64,000 nt of DNA from Mucilaginibacter ginkgonis (GTDB lineage Bacteria; Bacteroidota; Bacteroidia; Sphingobacteriales; Sphingobacteriaceae). The stretch spans positions 1,302,001-1,366,000 of the forward strand of contig NZ_CP066775.1 of NCBI RefSeq assembly GCF_009754905.2. The letters are read 5' to 3'. Shown here piece after piece: positions 42,756 through 52,607 of the stretch (the stretch's first letter is position 1; every line of letters begins with the position of its first letter). The translations under genes were made by a program, and so were the position numbers. Below the pieces are notes generated by a model that ran no database searches, had not been told where the DNA came from, and saw nothing but the letters and a program-made list of their open reading frames with translations.

Positions 42756-45086
42756 ATGAGCTTTTCTTTTACCAAAAAAATCCCCTTTTTAGTTACTCTC
42801 CTTGCTATCATCACCTTAAATATTTTCGATGCCAGTGCCCAAAACGGTGGTAAATATGCCGGCATTATTCCGGCGCCGGTAAAACTAAGCCCATCTGCAG
42901 GCAATTTTATACTGAGCCGGCAAACCCGCATAATCGCGGATTCAGTTGATAACAAAGCTGTTCGGTTTTTTGCTGCCTACCTGAAAGACAAATGGGCTTT
43001 TAGCAATCAGTTGCTTCCAAATACGGGTAACACCACACAAAATAGTATTGTACTCACAGCGGTGGGTACAGAAGGTTTAGCATCCGAGGGTTACCGCCTA
43101 ACTATAACGCCATCGCAAATAGTGATTGCGGGCAAAGGTGCAGGCTTGTTTTACGGGATACAAACCCTAATGCAACTGTTCCCGCTGGAACGGTCGGGCA
43201 GTGTCGAAATACCATGTTTAACCGCGGAAGACTACCCGCGTTTCGGTTACCGCGGCTTACATCTGGATGTTTGCCGTCATTTCTTCTCTGTTCAAATGGT
43301 TAAGCGGTATATCGATCTGATGGCTGCCTACAAACTGAATACTTTTCACTGGCACCTAACAGACGACCAGGGCTGGCGCATAGAGATCAAGAAATATCCA
43401 AAACTCACTACTGTTGCAAGTCAGCGCGCGCAAACGGTCATCGGCAATTACCACGACCGTACACCTCAGCAATATGATGCCATACCTTACGGCGGCTTTT
43501 ATACCCAAGATCAGATCCGCGAAGTTGTAAAATATGCTGCTGACAGATACATCAATGTCGTTCCAGAAATAGAGATGCCCGGCCATGCGACCGCTGCGTT
43601 GGCTGCCTACCCTGAGCTTGGCTGCGAGCCGGAAAAGCAGGTGCAAGTAGCGCAAACATGGGGCGTATTTAAAGACATCTACTGCCCGTCTGACAAGACT
43701 TTTGCCTTCCTGGAAGATGTGCTGACAGAGGTGATGGAACTCTTTCCGTCGAAATACATACACATTGGTGGCGACGAGGTGCCGAAAGATGCCTGGGTCA
43801 AATCTGCATTTTGCCAGGACATGATCAAACGCCTTAAGCTGAAGAATGAGCACGGCTTGCAGAGCTACTTCATCCAGCGGATAGAAAAGTTTGTAAATAG
43901 CGAAGGCCGCAGCATTATTGGCTGGGATGAAATACTGGAGGGCGGACTAGCGCCAAACGCTACAGTAATGAGCTGGCGTGGCGAGGCCGGTGGTATTGAG
44001 GCGGCAAAGCAAAACCACGACGTTATTATGACGCCCGGCAGCGGTGGCATGTACCTGGATGCTGCCCAGGGAAAATCAGATCTGGAACCTTATGGAATTG
44101 GCAGCTATGCACCATTGAACAAAACATACGCCTACAACCCGACACCTACTGTTTTAACTGATGATCAGAAAAAGCATATTGTTGGTGTACAGGCCAACAT
44201 CTGGACAGAATACATTGCCACGGATGCCAAACTGGAATATATGCTGCTACCCCGGATGCTGGCTTTAGCAGAAGTGGCGTGGTCGCCAATGGCTAATAAA
44301 GATTTTACAGATTTCTCGCAGGCAAGGTTGCCGCGCCACCTGGCCAGGTTAGACATGGCTGGCTATAATTATCGCGTGCCCTCCGCCATAGGCGCGCCGG
44401 ATAGCATCATGGTCGGCCCCGAGCTCAAAGTTTTGCTTAAAAGCCCTGTAGAAGGCGCAAAAATTTACTACTCGATCGACAATTACCAGCCGGGTGAAAC
44501 TGACCTTATTTATCAGAATCCGTTTGCGCTGCCGGTTCCGCAAGATCAATACCGCCAGTTGCAAACTGTTGTAGTCACTCCGGCGGGGCATCGCAGTGTG
44601 ATCACTAAAGGCACCATTTATAACCGGGCAGCATTGGCAGCGTTAAATTTCACTCCGGCAAACCAAGGGGGCTTAAAATATAAACTTCTCGGCGGACGTT
44701 TCACAAACACAGACCAGATCAATACCGCTAACGTTTTAGACACCGGCATAGTGAAAGGGTTTTATACCACCGATTTTAAAAAGGCAAATAAAGGCGGTTT
44801 TGGTGTGGTATATGATGGCTACATCCGCGTAGATGCAGACGGGAAATATACCTTCTCGACAAAATCTTATGATGGTTCTACGTTAACAATAGACGACCAG
44901 CCGGTGGTGGTGAATGATGGCCGTCACAGCACTTTTGAGCGCGGTGGCGAAGTGATGCTGCAAAAGGGTTACCATCGTTTTGTAGTCAAGTACTTTGATT
45001 TCGGCGCTTCCGGTGCATTGCAGATATTCTGGACCGCTCCCGGTAAAATCAAAATGGACCTAACGCCCGATTATCTCTATTATTAA
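42756..45086 (+). CDS. GH20 beta-N-acetylhexosaminidase with C-terminal PA14-like domain
   Basis: A secreted enzyme removing terminal GlcNAc/GalNAc from glycans such as chitin oligomers. The signal peptide is FSFTKKIPFLVTLLAIITLN. A GH20b domain precedes the barrel, with YRGLHLDVCRHFFSV and FHWHLTDDQGWRIEIK. The catalytic Asp-Glu pair lies in HIGGDEVPKDAW at about residues 340-341, and the substrate Trp region is WDEILEGGLAPNATVMSWRG. After about residue 620 a PA14-like sugar-binding region appears (GFYTTDFKKANKGG, GYIRVDADGKYTFSTKSYDG). The longest frame uses TTG at 42753; the adjacent ATG at 42756 is the better start. A lipoprotein gene follows in five bases. Confidence 0.93.
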   Translation: MSFSFTKKIPFLVTLLAIITLNIFDASAQNGGKYAGIIPAPVKLSPSAGNFILSRQTRIIADSVDNKAVRFFAAYLKDKWAFSNQLLPNTGNTTQNSIVLTAVGTEGLASEGYRLTITPSQIVIAGKGAGLFYGIQTLMQLFPLERSGSVEIPCLTAEDYPRFGYRGLHLDVCRHFFSVQMVKRYIDLMAAYKLNTFHWHLTDDQGWRIEIKKYPKLTTVASQRAQTVIGNYHDRTPQQYDAIPYGGFYTQDQIREVVKYAADRYINVVPEIEMPGHATAALAAYPELGCEPEKQVQVAQTWGVFKDIYCPSDKTFAFLEDVLTEVMELFPSKYIHIGGDEVPKDAWVKSAFCQDMIKRLKLKNEHGLQSYFIQRIEKFVNSEGRSIIGWDEILEGGLAPNATVMSWRGEAGGIEAAKQNHDVIMTPGSGGMYLDAAQGKSDLEPYGIGSYAPLNKTYAYNPTPTVLTDDQKKHIVGVQANIWTEYIATDAKLEYMLLPRMLALAEVAWSPMANKDFTDFSQARLPRHLARLDMAGYNYRVPSAIGAPDSIMVGPELKVLLKSPVEGAKIYYSIDNYQPGETDLIYQNPFALPVPQDQYRQLQTVVVTPAGHRSVITKGTIYNRAALAALNFTPANQGGLKYKLLGGRFTNTDQINTANVLDTGIVKGFYTTDFKKANKGGFGVVYDGYIRVDADGKYTFSTKSYDGSTLTIDDQPVVVNDGRHSTFERGGEVMLQKGYHRFVVKYFDFGASGALQIFWTAPGKIKMDLTPDYLYY

Positions 45087-45091
45087 TTGAA

Positions 45092-45847
45092 ATGAACTCA
45101 AAATATTTACTTTATCCGCTGCTGTTATTATCGCTGAGTGGTTGTACAGATCAGTCGGCCAAGATGACCACACCAGTAATTCAGAAAGAAACAAAACCGG
45201 TGCTGATGCAACCGTTCAAGTATCATAAAGCAATTGAAGTTTCGCCGGGAAACTTTTATGATGTATTTAGCTGGGGCAGGGGTGCAGATGGCGGCGGGCA
45301 GTATATGATCCTTCGTTCAGATTCATCAGACCAGCAGTACAACACCATCAACGGCGACTTAGAGGGGCCTATAAAGGAGGTTTTGAACGCCGATATGGAT
45401 GTTGACGGTAACCCGGAGATTATCATTTATGCCAACTCTATCGACACTAACCGCTACACAAATGTATTTGTGTATGAGTATAATAATGACAACGCGCGCA
45501 AAATAGACTTTCCCCGTCTCACAGATTCTCAACGCAAAGGATATCGCGGCGGCGACGACTTCTACATTAAAGAAAGTAAGCTCATGCGCGAATTCCCGAT
45601 CTATAATGGCAGGGGAAAGGAAGCTTTGCCATCGGGGGCTAAACGTGTGATTCAATATAGCCTGCAAAGCAATTCTTTATACGGTAAACAGATCAGTAAG
45701 GATTCTACTTCTACAAGTCAAGTCGCCGAAAAGCGGCCTGAACCCGCAGTGGTTAAGCATTCTTCGACTTCATCCAAGTCTAAGAAAAGGGCAACAATAA
45801 GCAAAAAACACAAAGTCGTTAAGAAAGCAAGAAGGCACAGGCGCTAG
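45092..45847 (+). CDS. Hypothetical lipoprotein with basic C-terminus
   Basis: A 251-residue protein with a lipoprotein signal (YLLYPLLLLSLSGCTDQ, Cys in the LSGC box). The central region has an FG-GAP/integrin-like flavour (VLNADMDVDGNPEIIIYAN), a calcium-loop-like DxDxDG motif. The last 50 residues are Lys/Arg/Ser-rich (SKSKKRATISKKHK, KKARRHRR), a possible polyanion-binding tail. No family recognised. It follows the GH20 gene by five bases. It may contact glycans at the surface, but that is only context. Confidence 0.72.
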   Translation: MNSKYLLYPLLLLSLSGCTDQSAKMTTPVIQKETKPVLMQPFKYHKAIEVSPGNFYDVFSWGRGADGGGQYMILRSDSSDQQYNTINGDLEGPIKEVLNADMDVDGNPEIIIYANSIDTNRYTNVFVYEYNNDNARKIDFPRLTDSQRKGYRGGDDFYIKESKLMREFPIYNGRGKEALPSGAKRVIQYSLQSNSLYGKQISKDSTSTSQVAEKRPEPAVVKHSSTSSKSKKRATISKKHKVVKKARRHRR

Positions 45848-46020
45848 TTATTCTTTTGTCACGGAGGCTTGCGGCATTCAAGTCATAAGCCATTATAATT
45901 TTTTATAATGATATGGCAGTAGTATGTCGCCGTCTTCCAGTTCCTAAAACTTAATAATTTTTTTAGGATAATATATACGATTACAGTAACTTACGCTTCC
46001 TAAATGACCGCTGTTTCCAG

Positions 46021-47964
46021 ATGAAGGGTAAAGTATTATGTATTTACATAGCTATATTATTGCTTTGTACGCCCTTCGTTTTTTCTAAAAGTCAGGATCA
46101 GCAATTATCCCCAACAGAACTTGATGCTTTAAACCGCAATGCGTTTGAAGGTGTGCATCGAAACATGTCGCTTGCGCTAAGTAAACTGGTAGAAGCCGAA
46201 AAGCTTTGTGCGCAGGCAAAGTATCAGAAAGGATTAGCCGAAAATTATTTATATCAGGGCGAGATCTATAATCAACGAGGCTACCTTAAACGTGCGCTTA
46301 CCTATTTCAATAAGGTTTTACAAATAAGTAAGCTAACCAATGACAGCTATAACCAGGCGCGCGCAACGGAATTTATCAGTTCCCTTGAACGTAAAAACGG
46401 GCACTACAAAAATGCCGAAGATTTATTGAAGGGCAGTATAAATGTTTTTGTTAAGTTAAATAAAGACCGCGACATCGCGGCAGCAAAATTACATTTAGCA
46501 AAGATCCAGACAGAACAGAAAGATTTTAAGAACGCCATTACCAACCTGCAAAGCAGCTATAGTTTAAGCCAAAAATTAAATTTAAAAAATGTTCAGCAGC
46601 GCTATTTCTATGAACGCGCAGAGATATTTGCCAAACAGAACCATCAGGATTCGGCCATTGCTTATTACCACAAATCTCTTAAAATAGATACGGCGATAAA
46701 TGACAGGTATGGCAAAACGCTATCTTATTTAGGTTTGGGGAAAATTTACCTGCAAACTAATCAGTTAAAAAAGAGCAGCCAGTACGCTAACGCGGCACAG
46801 CTAACCGCCGACAGCCTGGGTATGCAGCCAATGGTAGAAGAGGCGATAGAAGTATTATTGAACATAGCGACAAAGCAGAACGACCTGGCGGCAATAACCC
46901 ATTTGCAGCAACGGTTACTACAAATAGTACGCGAAACAAATAAAATTGACCGTACAGATGCAGCTCAGTTTTTTGAAGTATTGCGGCAACAGCAAGAAAG
47001 ACAGTTAACCATCCAAAGCGAATTTTCGGGGATGAAGAAACTGTCAGAAACCAAGACCATCATTCTCATATGTGTATTGGTAGTGATGGTCATCTTTATT
47101 ATGCTGGCGTTTTCTATCAGCTATAATTATCGTAGGGCGCGTCATTATGCAGCCGAGTTAAGCAATAAGAATAACCTGATACAGGAACATGCGCATTCTG
47201 TTGCTATGCTCAATCAAAAGATAATTGGGCAAAATGATATATTGGAAGAAGATAATCAGCTTAAAAGTAAGCTGCTATCGGTTATCTCGCACGATTTGCG
47301 CCATCCGCTGACCAATACTAAAAGTATCCTTGATCTGATTCATTTGAAGTTAGTTTCTCATGAGGAAGCGGAAGCATTATTTTCCCAGCTCGAATCGCAA
47401 TATGCGCGGGCAGTTTCTCTGCTCGACAACTTATTATATTGGATAAAAAGCCAGGTACATGGTGGCACCATTGAGAAATCAGATAATAATTTACGGGAAC
47501 TGGTTGATAATCTTATAGAAGAGCAAAAACTAACGCTACAAAAGAAAAACATCAGCGTAGACAATAATTTGGACAAGGAATTGGAATGGCACGCCGAGCG
47601 CGAATTGTTACGCATCATTTTTAGAAACCTGCTTACAAACGCGATTAAGTTCACCCATCTAAATGGTAACATCCAATTTCTGTCAGAAATAAAAAATGGT
47701 AACATGTGCATTTCTGTTAAGGATAACGGTGTGGGCATGAAAGAAGAGATTGTACAAAAGCTTTGCCTGGAAAGTCAGCACTACACTGTGCGGGGAACTG
47801 CTAATGAACAGGGCAGTGGCCTGGGCTTGATGCTGATTAAAGACCTCATTAAGAAAGTTGGCGGTAATCTGCAGATTGAAAGCATATACGGCACGGGCAG
47901 CACTTTTACCGTAAATTTTGTACTGGCCGAAGAAGAGGTATTTGCAGATCAACTACCTGCCTAA
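46021..47964 (+). CDS. TPR-containing sensor histidine kinase
   Basis: A 647-residue two-component kinase. A signal/anchor (LCIYIAILLLCTPFVFS) leads into a periplasmic region of about 300 residues with tetratricopeptide repeats (AENYLYQGEIYNQRGYLKRA, KTLSYLGLGKIYLQTNQLKK). A membrane helix at about 346-368 follows (TIILICVLVVMVIFIMLAF), then a coiled coil. The dimerisation domain has the phosphorylated H424 in VISHDLRHPL. The ATP-binding domain has N box LLTNAIKFTH, G1 VKDNGVGM and G2 GSGLGLMLI. No receiver or DNA-binding domain is attached and no regulator is adjacent. The signal sensed is unknown. Confidence 0.92.
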   Translation: MKGKVLCIYIAILLLCTPFVFSKSQDQQLSPTELDALNRNAFEGVHRNMSLALSKLVEAEKLCAQAKYQKGLAENYLYQGEIYNQRGYLKRALTYFNKVLQISKLTNDSYNQARATEFISSLERKNGHYKNAEDLLKGSINVFVKLNKDRDIAAAKLHLAKIQTEQKDFKNAITNLQSSYSLSQKLNLKNVQQRYFYERAEIFAKQNHQDSAIAYYHKSLKIDTAINDRYGKTLSYLGLGKIYLQTNQLKKSSQYANAAQLTADSLGMQPMVEEAIEVLLNIATKQNDLAAITHLQQRLLQIVRETNKIDRTDAAQFFEVLRQQQERQLTIQSEFSGMKKLSETKTIILICVLVVMVIFIMLAFSISYNYRRARHYAAELSNKNNLIQEHAHSVAMLNQKIIGQNDILEEDNQLKSKLLSVISHDLRHPLTNTKSILDLIHLKLVSHEEAEALFSQLESQYARAVSLLDNLLYWIKSQVHGGTIEKSDNNLRELVDNLIEEQKLTLQKKNISVDNNLDKELEWHAERELLRIIFRNLLTNAIKFTHLNGNIQFLSEIKNGNMCISVKDNGVGMKEEIVQKLCLESQHYTVRGTANEQGSGLGLMLIKDLIKKVGGNLQIESIYGTGSTFTVNFVLAEEEVFADQLPA

Positions 47965-48031
47965 AATAAGCCACCGATTTTTACGGTTACAGTTTATATT
48001 TCGCACTTTTGTGTGATACCTCTACACAAGC

Positions 48032-50053
48032 ATGCATTTTGAATATCCTGCTTTTCTGTTTGCGTTATTCGCATTGCTTATTCCCATCATCATCCATCTG
48101 TTTAATTTTCGCCGGTATAAAAAACTTTATTTTAGCAACGTACAATTTTTAAAACAGGTAGAAGAACAACAGGCATCGGGGCGCAATATTAAAGAACGAC
48201 TCATCTTACTTAACCGTTTGCTTGCTTTGTTATTTCTGATATTGGCTTTTGCTAAGCCATATCTAAGCAAACAAGGGAACGCTGCACTGAATAGCCGGCA
48301 AACTGTCTCAATCTTTATTGACAATTCTAACTCCATGCAGGCGCTGGGTAGCGAGGGCAGTTTGCTGGATGAAGCTAAAAGCCGGGCAAAACAAATCGCA
48401 GCAGGCTATGATTTAAATACGCGTTTCCAGCTACTTACTCAGGATTTTTTTGGTAAAGACCAGCGCTTTATAGACCGTGCGGAATTTGATAATGAAGTTG
48501 ACGGTGTAGCATTAAGTTCGCAAAGTCGCAACATTGCCGATATTATCACCAGGCAACAAAGCTTATTACTAGGCAAGGGGACAAGTTATATCGTTTCAGA
48601 TTTTCAACTTGGTATGAATGATGGCAAAACGTCAAAGTTATCTAACGCCTTAAACCTCATCCAATTGAAAGCTAACAGCCTTCCCAATTTAGCAATCGAC
48701 AGCGTCTGGCTTCAGCGCGCGGTGCACCGTCCGGGTGAGATTGAGAAACTAGTTTTCAAACTGCATAATTATGCCGATGAAAAAGCTGTACAAGTGCTCC
48801 TTAAACTTTATATAAACGGGCAACAAAAGGGTTTGGGCAGCTATAACGTGGCTGCCGGGGCGGTAGTTACAGACACCATCAGCTTTTCGGGGTTGCAATC
48901 GGGTTGGCAACGGGCCGAGCTGCGCTTACAGGATAATCCGGTAATTTTTGATAACAACTTTTATTTCGGTTTTAATGTGTCGGCGCAAATGCCGGTGCTG
49001 CTTATTGGTGACAATACACCCAATTTCTACATCAAATCTGCGTTCGGGAGCGAGCCTTTTTTCAATATCACTGCCACGCCATTCGGCGGTATCAACTATA
49101 GTAGTTTGCAAAACTATCCGCTCATCGTTATTAGCGACGTGCGGGAATTATCCGCCGGACTATCGCAACAGTTGAAGGCATACGTTCAAAAAGGCGGCAA
49201 CCTTGCGATATTCCCGTCTAAAGACGCCGATATAACCTCCTATAAAAATTTCCTTGAAAGTATTAACGGAGGCTATCTGGAGAAAAAGGTTAATGACACT
49301 TTAAAGGTTAGCCGATTAAACCTCAGCGCAGCGTTGTATAAAAACACCTTCGAAAATGTACCACAAAATCCCGACCTACCCAAAGTAACCGCATATTATC
49401 CGTTGACCAATGGTGCATCAAGTGAGCAGTTAATGACCTTGCAAAATAACCGGGCGTTTTGGCAAACGTCGAAATATAAAAGTGGCAGGGTTTACATTTG
49501 TGCCGTACCGGTAGATGAAGCCTTTAGCAATTTACCCCGGCATTCGCTTTTTATAACCACATTGCTGCGGATAGCGCTTTCAAGCGGTAGTGAGCAAGCC
49601 TTATATAGTACCATCGGTCAAACAAAGCCAATCGCCCTTAATAACTTAACTACCAATGCAGATGATGTGTTGAGGCTTGTGAATGGTAAACAACAGATCA
49701 TACCTGATCTTAGAAATATCGACGGCGCTACAACTTTGTACGTTTCAGATCAAATAACGCGTCCCGGAATATATAATCTTTCAAAGAAGGATAGCCTTGT
49801 TGCAGTTTTGTCTTTTAATAGCAACCGCCGCGAATCCAATTTGCACTACTATTCGTCGGCTGCTTTAAAAGAAATTGCAGGTAAAGCCGGAAAAGTAATA
49901 GAGGCTGACCGGTCAGCTGTAAAAAGCCAGACAGGCAACGCGGGTTTAGGCTTTCAATTATGGAAACTTTGCCTAATTTTGACCTTGATCTTCTTAGCAA
50001 TAGAGATATTGCTCATTAGATTTTATAAAGTACCTAAAACCGCAACGGCTTAA
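48032..50053 (+). CDS. BatA-domain membrane protein with vWA-like region
   Basis: A 673-residue protein of the Bacteroidetes BatA-like family. The N-terminal aerotolerance domain is MHFEYPAFLFALFALLIPII with IIIHLFNFRRYKKLYFSNVQ and a second membrane helix (LLALLFLILAFAKPYL). A vWA fold follows with a DxSxS metal site (IFIDNSNSM, about residue 88-96). A long periplasmic beta-rich region follows, then a C-terminal helix (LWKLCLILTLIFLAIEILLI). Such proteins may scaffold complexes at the inner membrane; the biochemical role is not settled. It opens a run of four genes on the same strand. Confidence 0.85.
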   Translation: MHFEYPAFLFALFALLIPIIIHLFNFRRYKKLYFSNVQFLKQVEEQQASGRNIKERLILLNRLLALLFLILAFAKPYLSKQGNAALNSRQTVSIFIDNSNSMQALGSEGSLLDEAKSRAKQIAAGYDLNTRFQLLTQDFFGKDQRFIDRAEFDNEVDGVALSSQSRNIADIITRQQSLLLGKGTSYIVSDFQLGMNDGKTSKLSNALNLIQLKANSLPNLAIDSVWLQRAVHRPGEIEKLVFKLHNYADEKAVQVLLKLYINGQQKGLGSYNVAAGAVVTDTISFSGLQSGWQRAELRLQDNPVIFDNNFYFGFNVSAQMPVLLIGDNTPNFYIKSAFGSEPFFNITATPFGGINYSSLQNYPLIVISDVRELSAGLSQQLKAYVQKGGNLAIFPSKDADITSYKNFLESINGGYLEKKVNDTLKVSRLNLSAALYKNTFENVPQNPDLPKVTAYYPLTNGASSEQLMTLQNNRAFWQTSKYKSGRVYICAVPVDEAFSNLPRHSLFITTLLRIALSSGSEQALYSTIGQTKPIALNNLTTNADDVLRLVNGKQQIIPDLRNIDGATTLYVSDQITRPGIYNLSKKDSLVAVLSFNSNRRESNLHYYSSAALKEIAGKAGKVIEADRSAVKSQTGNAGLGFQLWKLCLILTLIFLAIEILLIRFYKVPKTATA

Positions 50054-50079
50054 ACTACTCAAACAGTTATCAGGCATAC

Positions 50080-51342
50080 ATGAATTTGCTTATCAGATCT
50101 GCTAAAATCATCTATCCAAATTCACCTTACCATAATCAGGTTTCCGATATTTTAATCGAAGACGGCATAATCACTAGTATTGAAAAGGATATTTCTGCTG
50201 ATTATGAAAGTTTCGATGCTGCAGGTTCTATGCTGATGCCTGGCTTTTTTGACCTCAATTGTAACATTGGCGAGCTAGGCAATGAAACCAAAGAAGATCT
50301 TCAAACCGGTACATCGGCAGCTGCTGCAGGAGGTTTCACCGGCTTAGCCCTGATGCCAAACACACAGTCGCCCGTACATTCTAAAGCAGAGGTGGAGTAC
50401 CTGGTCAATAAATCGAAGGGTAATCTGGTTGATGTGTTGCCATTAGGAACCATTTCTAATAAAAGAGAGGGCAAGGATATGGCAGAGCTTTATGATATGT
50501 ATCGCAGTGGCGCTATTGCGTTTACAGACGGTAACAGACCGGTGCAGGATGCGGGCCTTATGGAACGCGCCATGCTATATACCAAAGGCTTTAACGCTTT
50601 GATATTTTCGTATCCCGAAGATACAGCCATTGCCGGTAAAGCGCAGGTAAATGAAGGAGAAGTAAGCACACAATTAGGGATGAAGGGTATACCCGCCTTA
50701 GCAGAAGAACTAATGGTTGCGCGTGATCTGTACCTTGCAGAGTATACGAACTCGCCGGTGCATTTTTCAACAATATCTACCAAGCGGTCTGTGCAACTTA
50801 TCCGCGAAGCGAAGAAGAATGGCATCAAAGTAACCTGCGATGTGGCCGCGCATCATTTAGTGGTCACCGATAATGAGCTAAACTCATTCGATAGCCTCTA
50901 TAAAGTTAAACCGCCGTTACGTACCAGGCAAGATGTTGATGCTTTGATAGACGGATTAAATGACGGCACAATAGACGCTATTGTGTCCCAGCACACGCCG
51001 CACGAAGTTGAATATAAAGATGTTGAATTCGAGATAGCTAGTTTTGGTATCATTGGATTGCAAACCGCGTTCTCGCTGGCTTTAAAGGCCGGACTAACGC
51101 CGGAACTGATTGCAGAGAAGCTATCTGTTAACCCTCGCAAAATTTTAGGATTAGGGCCGGTTAAATTAGAGGTAGGAGCGAAGGCGAATTTCGTACTTGT
51201 TGATCCCAATATTTCCTGGGACTATGCTAAAACCACTAATTTTTCGAAATCGGAAAATTCGCCATATATCGGGCAAACGTTAAACGGTAAAGTGTTGTTA
51301 ACTATAAATAACAATCAACAATTTAAAAACACAAGCAAATGA
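50080..51342 (+). CDS. Dihydroorotase homologue with altered metal site, probably non-catalytic
   Basis: A 420-residue amidohydrolase-fold protein of the type I dihydroorotase group. The fold is evident: MPGFFDLN, TGTSAAAAGGFTGLALMPNT, CDVAAHHLVVTDNE, PPLRTRQDVDALI, GIIGLQTAFSLAL. However, the metal-binding HxH after PGFxD is replaced by N60-C61-N62. The next metal His is T231 (HFSTIST for HICHVST), and the catalytic Asp is Q304 (SQHTPH for TDHAPH); H258/H259 remain. A protein with these changes is unlikely to hydrolyse dihydroorotate. Inactive homologues are known to act as partners of aspartate transcarbamoylase in some bacteria. The stop overlaps the next gene by four bases. Confidence 0.85.
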   Translation: MNLLIRSAKIIYPNSPYHNQVSDILIEDGIITSIEKDISADYESFDAAGSMLMPGFFDLNCNIGELGNETKEDLQTGTSAAAAGGFTGLALMPNTQSPVHSKAEVEYLVNKSKGNLVDVLPLGTISNKREGKDMAELYDMYRSGAIAFTDGNRPVQDAGLMERAMLYTKGFNALIFSYPEDTAIAGKAQVNEGEVSTQLGMKGIPALAEELMVARDLYLAEYTNSPVHFSTISTKRSVQLIREAKKNGIKVTCDVAAHHLVVTDNELNSFDSLYKVKPPLRTRQDVDALIDGLNDGTIDAIVSQHTPHEVEYKDVEFEIASFGIIGLQTAFSLALKAGLTPELIAEKLSVNPRKILGLGPVKLEVGAKANFVLVDPNISWDYAKTTNFSKSENSPYIGQTLNGKVLLTINNNQQFKNTSK

Positions 51343-52004
51343 TCGATCCAAAAGTTCATGCCGCTATAGTGGCCGCGCTAAAAGGCTTTAATGAATATGA
51401 ACCTGTAGAGGCTACTGCCCATCCGCGTTTCGATGAAGTTTTTGGCAGTGATGCCGACTTTCTAAGTAAGGTAGATGCATTAGACGCAGTGTTTGATGAC
51501 ATGCCGCAATTAGAGCCGCTTCGTGAAGTGTTTTTCGACTTGCTGATGATTAATTTCTTTAGCGAAGACGTAAAGAAACTTGAAGAAGACTACCTTGAAA
51601 CAGCTGAATGGGAAAGTATTGAAGAGCAAACTATCGATCGTGGTACGGAGCTTTTAAACGTCCTTTTATACCTTAACGAATGCCGCGACGAAGATATTGA
51701 ACCTTCGCTTGAAGACTTCCTTAAAGAATTTTTATTGGTTGACGAAGATGAGTTTCAGGATGAATACAATATTTATGAACCAATTATCGCTAATCAGATC
51801 CTGATAGAAAGTTCTGAATCAGAAATTCAGCGCATAGCGCAGACTTTACCTAAAGACTCCGAACTAGCAGAACTGTTTTACCCTGTAATGTACTTTTTCA
51901 AAAATCTGCAGGGCGGCACGGAATCAAAACAAGCGTTTATCGATTCGTCTGCGGAGCCTGCATTCGATTCATCGGTGTACAGCATTTTAACAGCATTTAA
52001 ATAA
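51339..52004 (+). CDS. Conserved hypothetical acidic protein
   Basis: A 221-residue, strongly acidic, mostly helical soluble protein with no signal peptide or membrane segment. Segments such as DDMPQLEPLREVFFDLLMIN and EPSLEDFLKEFLLVDEDEFQ show the helix-rich, Asp/Glu-rich nature. I recognise no family. It overlaps the dihydroorotase homologue by ATGA (51339-51342) and touches the next gene by one base (52004), so it is translationally coupled on both sides. This supports a real protein with a partner in the operon. Confidence 0.78.
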   Translation: MIDPKVHAAIVAALKGFNEYEPVEATAHPRFDEVFGSDADFLSKVDALDAVFDDMPQLEPLREVFFDLLMINFFSEDVKKLEEDYLETAEWESIEEQTIDRGTELLNVLLYLNECRDEDIEPSLEDFLKEFLLVDEDEFQDEYNIYEPIIANQILIESSESEIQRIAQTLPKDSELAELFYPVMYFFKNLQGGTESKQAFIDSSAEPAFDSSVYSILTAFK

Positions 52005-52597
52005 TGGCGCTTACAGACGCTGAATTACGCAAACAGGGCGCTTATCAGGGTGTCTTTGTCGGCGCAATTATACTTTTCATCAACGTTTTATCTTACTATG
52101 TGATAACGGCGATGTCCCTGCCGTTTTGGTTTATAACGGTGGGGTTAAATGTATTGCTATTTATCCTTTACATCGCCACCACAGCGTCTTTCATTGTAAG
52201 TTTGCGAACAAAGATTGGTGGCTATTGGTCATTTAAACAAGCGGCTACTGCTATCTTCTTTTTAGCTGTTGTTGCTTACGCGATCAATTATGTTGGTCGC
52301 GATTTGGTATTCGCACGTTTGATCGAAAAAAACATGGCGACCAAAACTAAAGACGCGATTGTAAATGCTAACGTGAAACGCCTGCAAGCAGAGCATATCT
52401 CTCAAGATTCTATTCAGAAAAGCACTGTGATCATTAACAAAAAGATAGCCGCTACTGATACCACAACGGCGTTTCAAGACGCCGCGGGTTTGCCAATTAT
52501 TCTGATCATGTTATTTGTAGCAGCTATAATTTTCGCGGCTATGTTTAAGAAAGACCCTCCACAATACGTAAAAATTGAGCGCGACCGAACTGCGTAA
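52004..52597 (+). CDS. DUF4199 family membrane protein
   Basis: A 197-residue protein with four membrane helices: three in the first half (GVFVGAIILFINVLSYYVIT; FWFITVGLNVLLFILYIATT; QAATAIFFLAVVAYAINYV) and one near the C-terminus (LPIILIMLFVAAIIFAAMF), separated by a charged loop. This is the DUF4199 layout common in Bacteroidetes; the function is unknown. It is the last gene of the coupled unit that begins with the BatA-like gene. Confidence 0.85.
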   Translation: MALTDAELRKQGAYQGVFVGAIILFINVLSYYVITAMSLPFWFITVGLNVLLFILYIATTASFIVSLRTKIGGYWSFKQAATAIFFLAVVAYAINYVGRDLVFARLIEKNMATKTKDAIVNANVKRLQAEHISQDSIQKSTVIINKKIAATDTTTAFQDAAGLPIILIMLFVAAIIFAAMFKKDPPQYVKIERDRTA

Positions 52598-52607
52598 GTC
52601 GGAAATA

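Noticed and set aside
43356-43853. A 165-residue frame antisense to the GH20 gene
   Set aside because: Lies wholly inside an intact GH20 enzyme, with no family motif and no promoter.
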